In this document: positions 13,984 to 15,888 of the stretch, piece by piece
Numbering within the stretch: the first letter of the stretch is position 1
Layout: each line of letters begins with the position of its first letter
NCBI GenBank assembly: GCA_022826345.1
Contig: JAJDVB010000014.1
Coordinates: 1-15,888 of the forward strand
Direction of reading: 5' to 3'
Length of the DNA: 15,888 nt
Source of the DNA: Alphaproteobacteria bacterium
GTDB taxonomy: Bacteria > Pseudomonadota > Alphaproteobacteria > UBA828
The notes under the pieces: generated by a model
Told to the model about the DNA's origin: nothing
Seen by the model: only the letters and a program-made list of their open reading frames with translations
The model's database searches: none
Position numbers and translations under genes: made by a program

Positions 13984-15164
13984 GCGAGGCGGGCCCGATC
14001 TACCTCGACTACAACGCCACGGCGCCGATCAAGCCTGCCGTGGTCGACGCGGTGGCCGAGACGATGATGCTGGCCGGCAACCCCTCGTCGGTCCACGGCT
14101 TCGGCCGCGACGTGCGGAAGCGCATCGAGGACGCGCGCGAGCAGATCGCGGCGCTGGTCGGCTGCGCGCCGGCGGAGCTGGTGTTCACCGCCGGCGGCAC
14201 CGAGGCCAACAACACGGCGCTGCGGGGCGCCGGCCGGCGCGCGCTCATCGTGAGCGCCATCGAGCACCCCGCCATCCTGCGCACGGCCGAGGCCGTCGCA
14301 GCCGAGGCCGTCGCAGCCGGGGCCGTGGCGGCGGAGCACGTCGTCCTGCCGGTGGACGGCGACGGCGTGCTCGACATGGCGGCGCTCGACGCTGCGCTCG
14401 CGGCGCACGGGCGGCAGGCGCTGGTCTCCATCATGCTCGCCAACAACGAGACCGGCGTGATTCAGCCCGTGGCCGAAATCGCGGCGCGGGCGAAGGCGGC
14501 GGGCGCGCTCGTGCATTGCGACGCGGTGCAAGCGCCGGGCCGGATCCCGGTCTCCTTCGCCGGGCTCGGCGTCGACATGATGAGCGTCGCCGCCCACAAG
14601 TTCGCCGGCCCCAAGGGGATCGGCGCGCTGGTGGTGCGCGCCGGCCTCGACATCGCGCCGCTGGTCACCGGCGGCGGGCAGGAGCGGGGCTTGCGGGGCG
14701 GCACCGAGAACGCGGCCGGCATCGTCGGCTTCGGTACCGCTGCGTCGCTCGCCGGGGACGACCTCGCCAGGGCGGGCGAGATCGCGGCGCTCCGCGACCG
14801 CATGGAGGCCCGGCTGCGCGAGACCGAGCCGGATGTCGTCATCTTCAGCGAAGGGGCGGAGCGGCTCCCCAACACGAGCTGTCTCACCATGCCGGGCGTG
14901 CAAAGCGAGACGCAGGTCATGGGCCTCGACCTCGCCGGCGTCGCGGTGAGCGCGGGCTCCGCCTGTTCCTCGGGCAAGGTCGAGCCGAGCCACGTGCTGC
15001 GCGCGCTCGGCGCGGCGGATGCGGTGGGCGGCTGCGCCATTCGGGTCAGCATGGGCTGGGCGACCACCGAGGACGAGCTCGAGCGCTTCCTCGGCGCCTG
15101 GCGCGCGCTCTACGCGGGCCTCACCAACCGCTGGAAGGCCGGCGTCTCCGCAGCCGCGGGATAG
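13980..15164 (+). CDS. Cysteine desulfurase, NifS/IscS type (group I)
   Basis: This PLP enzyme takes sulfur from cysteine as a protein persulfide for Fe-S clusters and thiolation. The 394-residue protein begins IYLDYNATAP and carries FTAGGTEANN (69-78) and SAIEHPA (92-98). It binds PLP through Lys207 in AAHKFAGPKG and has the persulfide Cys329 in SAGSACSSGK, a flexible group I loop. The frame is open back to 13845, but the ATG at 13980 overlaps the iscR stop (ATGA) and gives the standard N-terminus. Residues about 103-118 form an Ala/Glu-rich insertion made by a 15-bp tandem repeat. No iscU or sufB follows; instead a structured non-coding element and a gamma-glutamyltransferase gene do. NifS versus IscS cannot be settled from this window. 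Confidence 0.93.
   Translation: MSEAGPIYLDYNATAPIKPAVVDAVAETMMLAGNPSSVHGFGRDVRKRIEDAREQIAALVGCAPAELVFTAGGTEANNTALRGAGRRALIVSAIEHPAILRTAEAVAAEAVAAGAVAAEHVVLPVDGDGVLDMAALDAALAAHGRQALVSIMLANNETGVIQPVAEIAARAKAAGALVHCDAVQAPGRIPVSFAGLGVDMMSVAAHKFAGPKGIGALVVRAGLDIAPLVTGGGQERGLRGGTENAAGIVGFGTAASLAGDDLARAGEIAALRDRMEARLRETEPDVVIFSEGAERLPNTSCLTMPGVQSETQVMGLDLAGVAVSAGSACSSGKVEPSHVLRALGAADAVGGCAIRVSMGWATTEDELERFLGAWRALYAGLTNRWKAGVSAAAG
14286..14330 (+). repeat. 15-bp in-frame tandem repeat inside the cysteine desulfurase gene
   Basis: GCCGAGGCCGTCGCA occurs twice without a gap (14286-14300, 14301-14315), followed by a diverged third copy (14316-14330). It encodes an AEAVA-type peptide in the segment between SAIEHPA and VVLPVDGDG, a surface stretch that varies in length in this family. 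The copies are identical, so the duplication looks recent. Confidence 0.75.
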
Positions 15165-15180
15165 GCGGCGACCCACACGT

Positions 15181-15455
15181 GACGAGCCCGAATTTCTCAC
15201 CAGGGTCACGGCCTGCGTCGCGTCCAGGCGTTCGATCCGCCAGGAGCGGGCCGAAAAGCGTATCGGGGAATACGGTTGAGGCCCGCGACGACGCGGGCGG
15301 GCGCCTGGGCGCGACCCGAAGGGCGACGCTCTCCGGCCCACAGGGTGCGTCAAGCTGCTTGCCCGATGCCCCACATCGCGCTACGCAGCTTTCCTGCCCT
15401 GTGGGCCGGGGAGCGCCGCGCAGACCATGACCATGGTGAGAATTGCGGGCTAGCC
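15181..15455. repeat. 275-bp element with long inverted repeats and three-way-junction fold
   Basis: The outer arms 15181-15217 and 15419-15455 are inverted repeats of 37 bp with 30 matches and no gap. Inside are two more long hairpins. Arm A is 15218-15230 with 15302-15314 (13 bp, one G-T pair), and holds GCGGGCC/GGCCCGC (15246-15252, 15280-15286) and CGTAT/ATACG (15259-15263, 15270-15274). Arm B is 15327-15345 with 15397-15415 (19 bp, one G-T pair), and holds AAGCTGC/GCAGCTT (15352-15358, 15385-15391) and CGATG/CATCG (15364-15368, 15374-15378). Together they make a cloverleaf-like three-way junction. It begins 17 nt after the desulfurase stop and ends at the base before the next ATG. It may be a non-autonomous mobile repeat (MITE-like) or a structured RNA. 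I see no target duplication, transposase or U run. Confidence 0.7.
15327..15415. other. Arm B hairpin of the structured element
   Basis: A 19-bp stem (15327-15345 with 15397-15415) pairs throughout except for one T-G. It is the strongest single hairpin in the window. It could act alone as a transcription barrier between the desulfurase and the gamma-glutamyltransferase gene, but neither strand shows a T tract next to it. Confidence 0.55.
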
Positions 15456-15888
15456 ATGAGCAAGCGCCAGAGCGAGTACGCGACCTTCGACCCGGAAGCG
15501 ATCGATGCGCTCCGGCCGGTGATCCGCGGCCACAAGCACGGGATCGTTGCCGGGCACTACCTGGCCGCGCAGGCGGGCTTCGCGATCCTGGAAGCGGGCG
15601 GAAACGCCATCGACGCGGGCTGCGCTGCCGGCATCGCGCTCGGCGTCGTGCACAGCGATCTCGTCAACGTCGCGGGCGTGGCACCCATCATCCTCTACAG
15701 CGCGAAGACGGGGCAGGTCGAGACCATCAGCGGGCTCGGCACCTGGCCTGCCGCGATGACGCCCGATCTCTTCCAGCGCGAGCACGGCGGGCACATCCCG
15801 GTGGGCCCGCTGCGCACCGTCGTGCCCAGCGCGCCGGATGCCTGGATCACCGCGCTGGAGCGCCACGGCACCATGACCTTCGGCGAGG
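15456..15888 (+). CDS. Gamma-glutamyltransferase-family protein, N-terminal part; 3' end outside the window
   Basis: The family comprises self-cleaving N-terminal nucleophile hydrolases acting on gamma-glutamyl or similar amides. The 144 codons present cover the start of the large subunit: GIVAGHYLAAQAGFAILEAG, then GGNAIDAGCAAGIALGVV (48-65), HSDLVNVAG (66-74) and VPSAPDAW (123-130). The catalytic Thr and the small subunit lie beyond the window. There is no signal peptide, unlike classical periplasmic GGT, so this is probably a cytoplasmic GGT-like enzyme of different specificity. The glycine-rich segment (NVAGVAPIILY) is also atypical. The ATG at 15456 directly follows the right arm of the structured element, and I see no Shine-Dalgarno. 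An 8-codon frame starting at 15427 ends just before it. Confidence 0.85.
   Translation, partial: MSKRQSEYATFDPEAIDALRPVIRGHKHGIVAGHYLAAQAGFAILEAGGNAIDAGCAAGIALGVVHSDLVNVAGVAPIILYSAKTGQVETISGLGTWPAAMTPDLFQREHGGHIPVGPLRTVVPSAPDAWITALERHGTMTFGE

Noticed and set aside
13863..15374. Minus-strand open frame of 503 codons opposite the desulfurase
   Set aside because: It is a GC-rich shadow; the plus strand holds all cysteine desulfurase motifs.
15427..15453. 8-codon leader peptide before the GGT gene
   Set aside because: It lies within the inverted repeat, has no ribosome site and has no informative codon pattern.

Overview
The window is GC-rich DNA that reads as an alphaproteobacterial chromosome, probably Rhodospirillales-like (the order is an inference). 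Two genes point this way. One is a homologue of NDUFA12/B17.2, a complex I accessory subunit confined to Alphaproteobacteria and mitochondria. The other is a B12-dependent class II ribonucleotide reductase with an alphaproteobacterial N-terminus. I see no phage genes, transposases, CRISPR array, tRNA or rRNA.

Layout. (1) 1-1733, minus: 5' part of nrdJ with its own promoter. (2) 1958-7825, minus: an operon read acylase -> GH3 amide synthetase -> OmpR/CpxR-type regulator -> CpxA-type histidine kinase, with 4-nt ATGA overlaps at the last two junctions. (3) 7961-8476, minus: a Spy/CpxP-like membrane-anchored periplasmic protein just upstream, with a perfect GTAAA-N5-GTAAA CpxR-type box before it. 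(4) 8780-9163, plus: NDUFA12-family protein. (5) 9418-10665, minus, tyrS, divergent from 10788-11906, plus, anmK. (6) 11882-12520, minus: a small alpha/beta hydrolase that overlaps the 3' end of anmK. (7) 12730-15164, plus: cysE - iscR - cysteine desulfurase, behind a near-consensus promoter whose -35 is covered by an IscR type-1-like site. (8) 15181-15455: a 275-bp element of long inverted repeats that can fold as a three-way junction. (9) 15456 to the end, plus: the start of a gamma-glutamyltransferase-family gene.

Two parts deserve attention. The first is 1958-8570. It looks like a Cpx-type envelope-stress circuit (chaperone-like CpxP, CpxR/CpxA-like pair, CpxR box) into which an amide-bond hydrolase exported as a lipoprotein and a cytoplasmic amide-bond-forming GH3 enzyme have been built. 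A made-inside, cut-outside acyl-amide cycle tied to envelope sensing is an attractive but unproven reading. The second is the element at 15181-15455. Its outer arms (37 bp, 30 matches) run from 17 nt after the desulfurase stop to the base before the next start codon, and they enclose two further long hairpins.

The cysE-iscR-desulfurase unit couples cysteine synthesis, sulfur mobilisation and Fe-S sensing under what looks like autoregulation by IscR. No scaffold gene (iscU or sufB) follows directly, as it would in many Fe-S operons.
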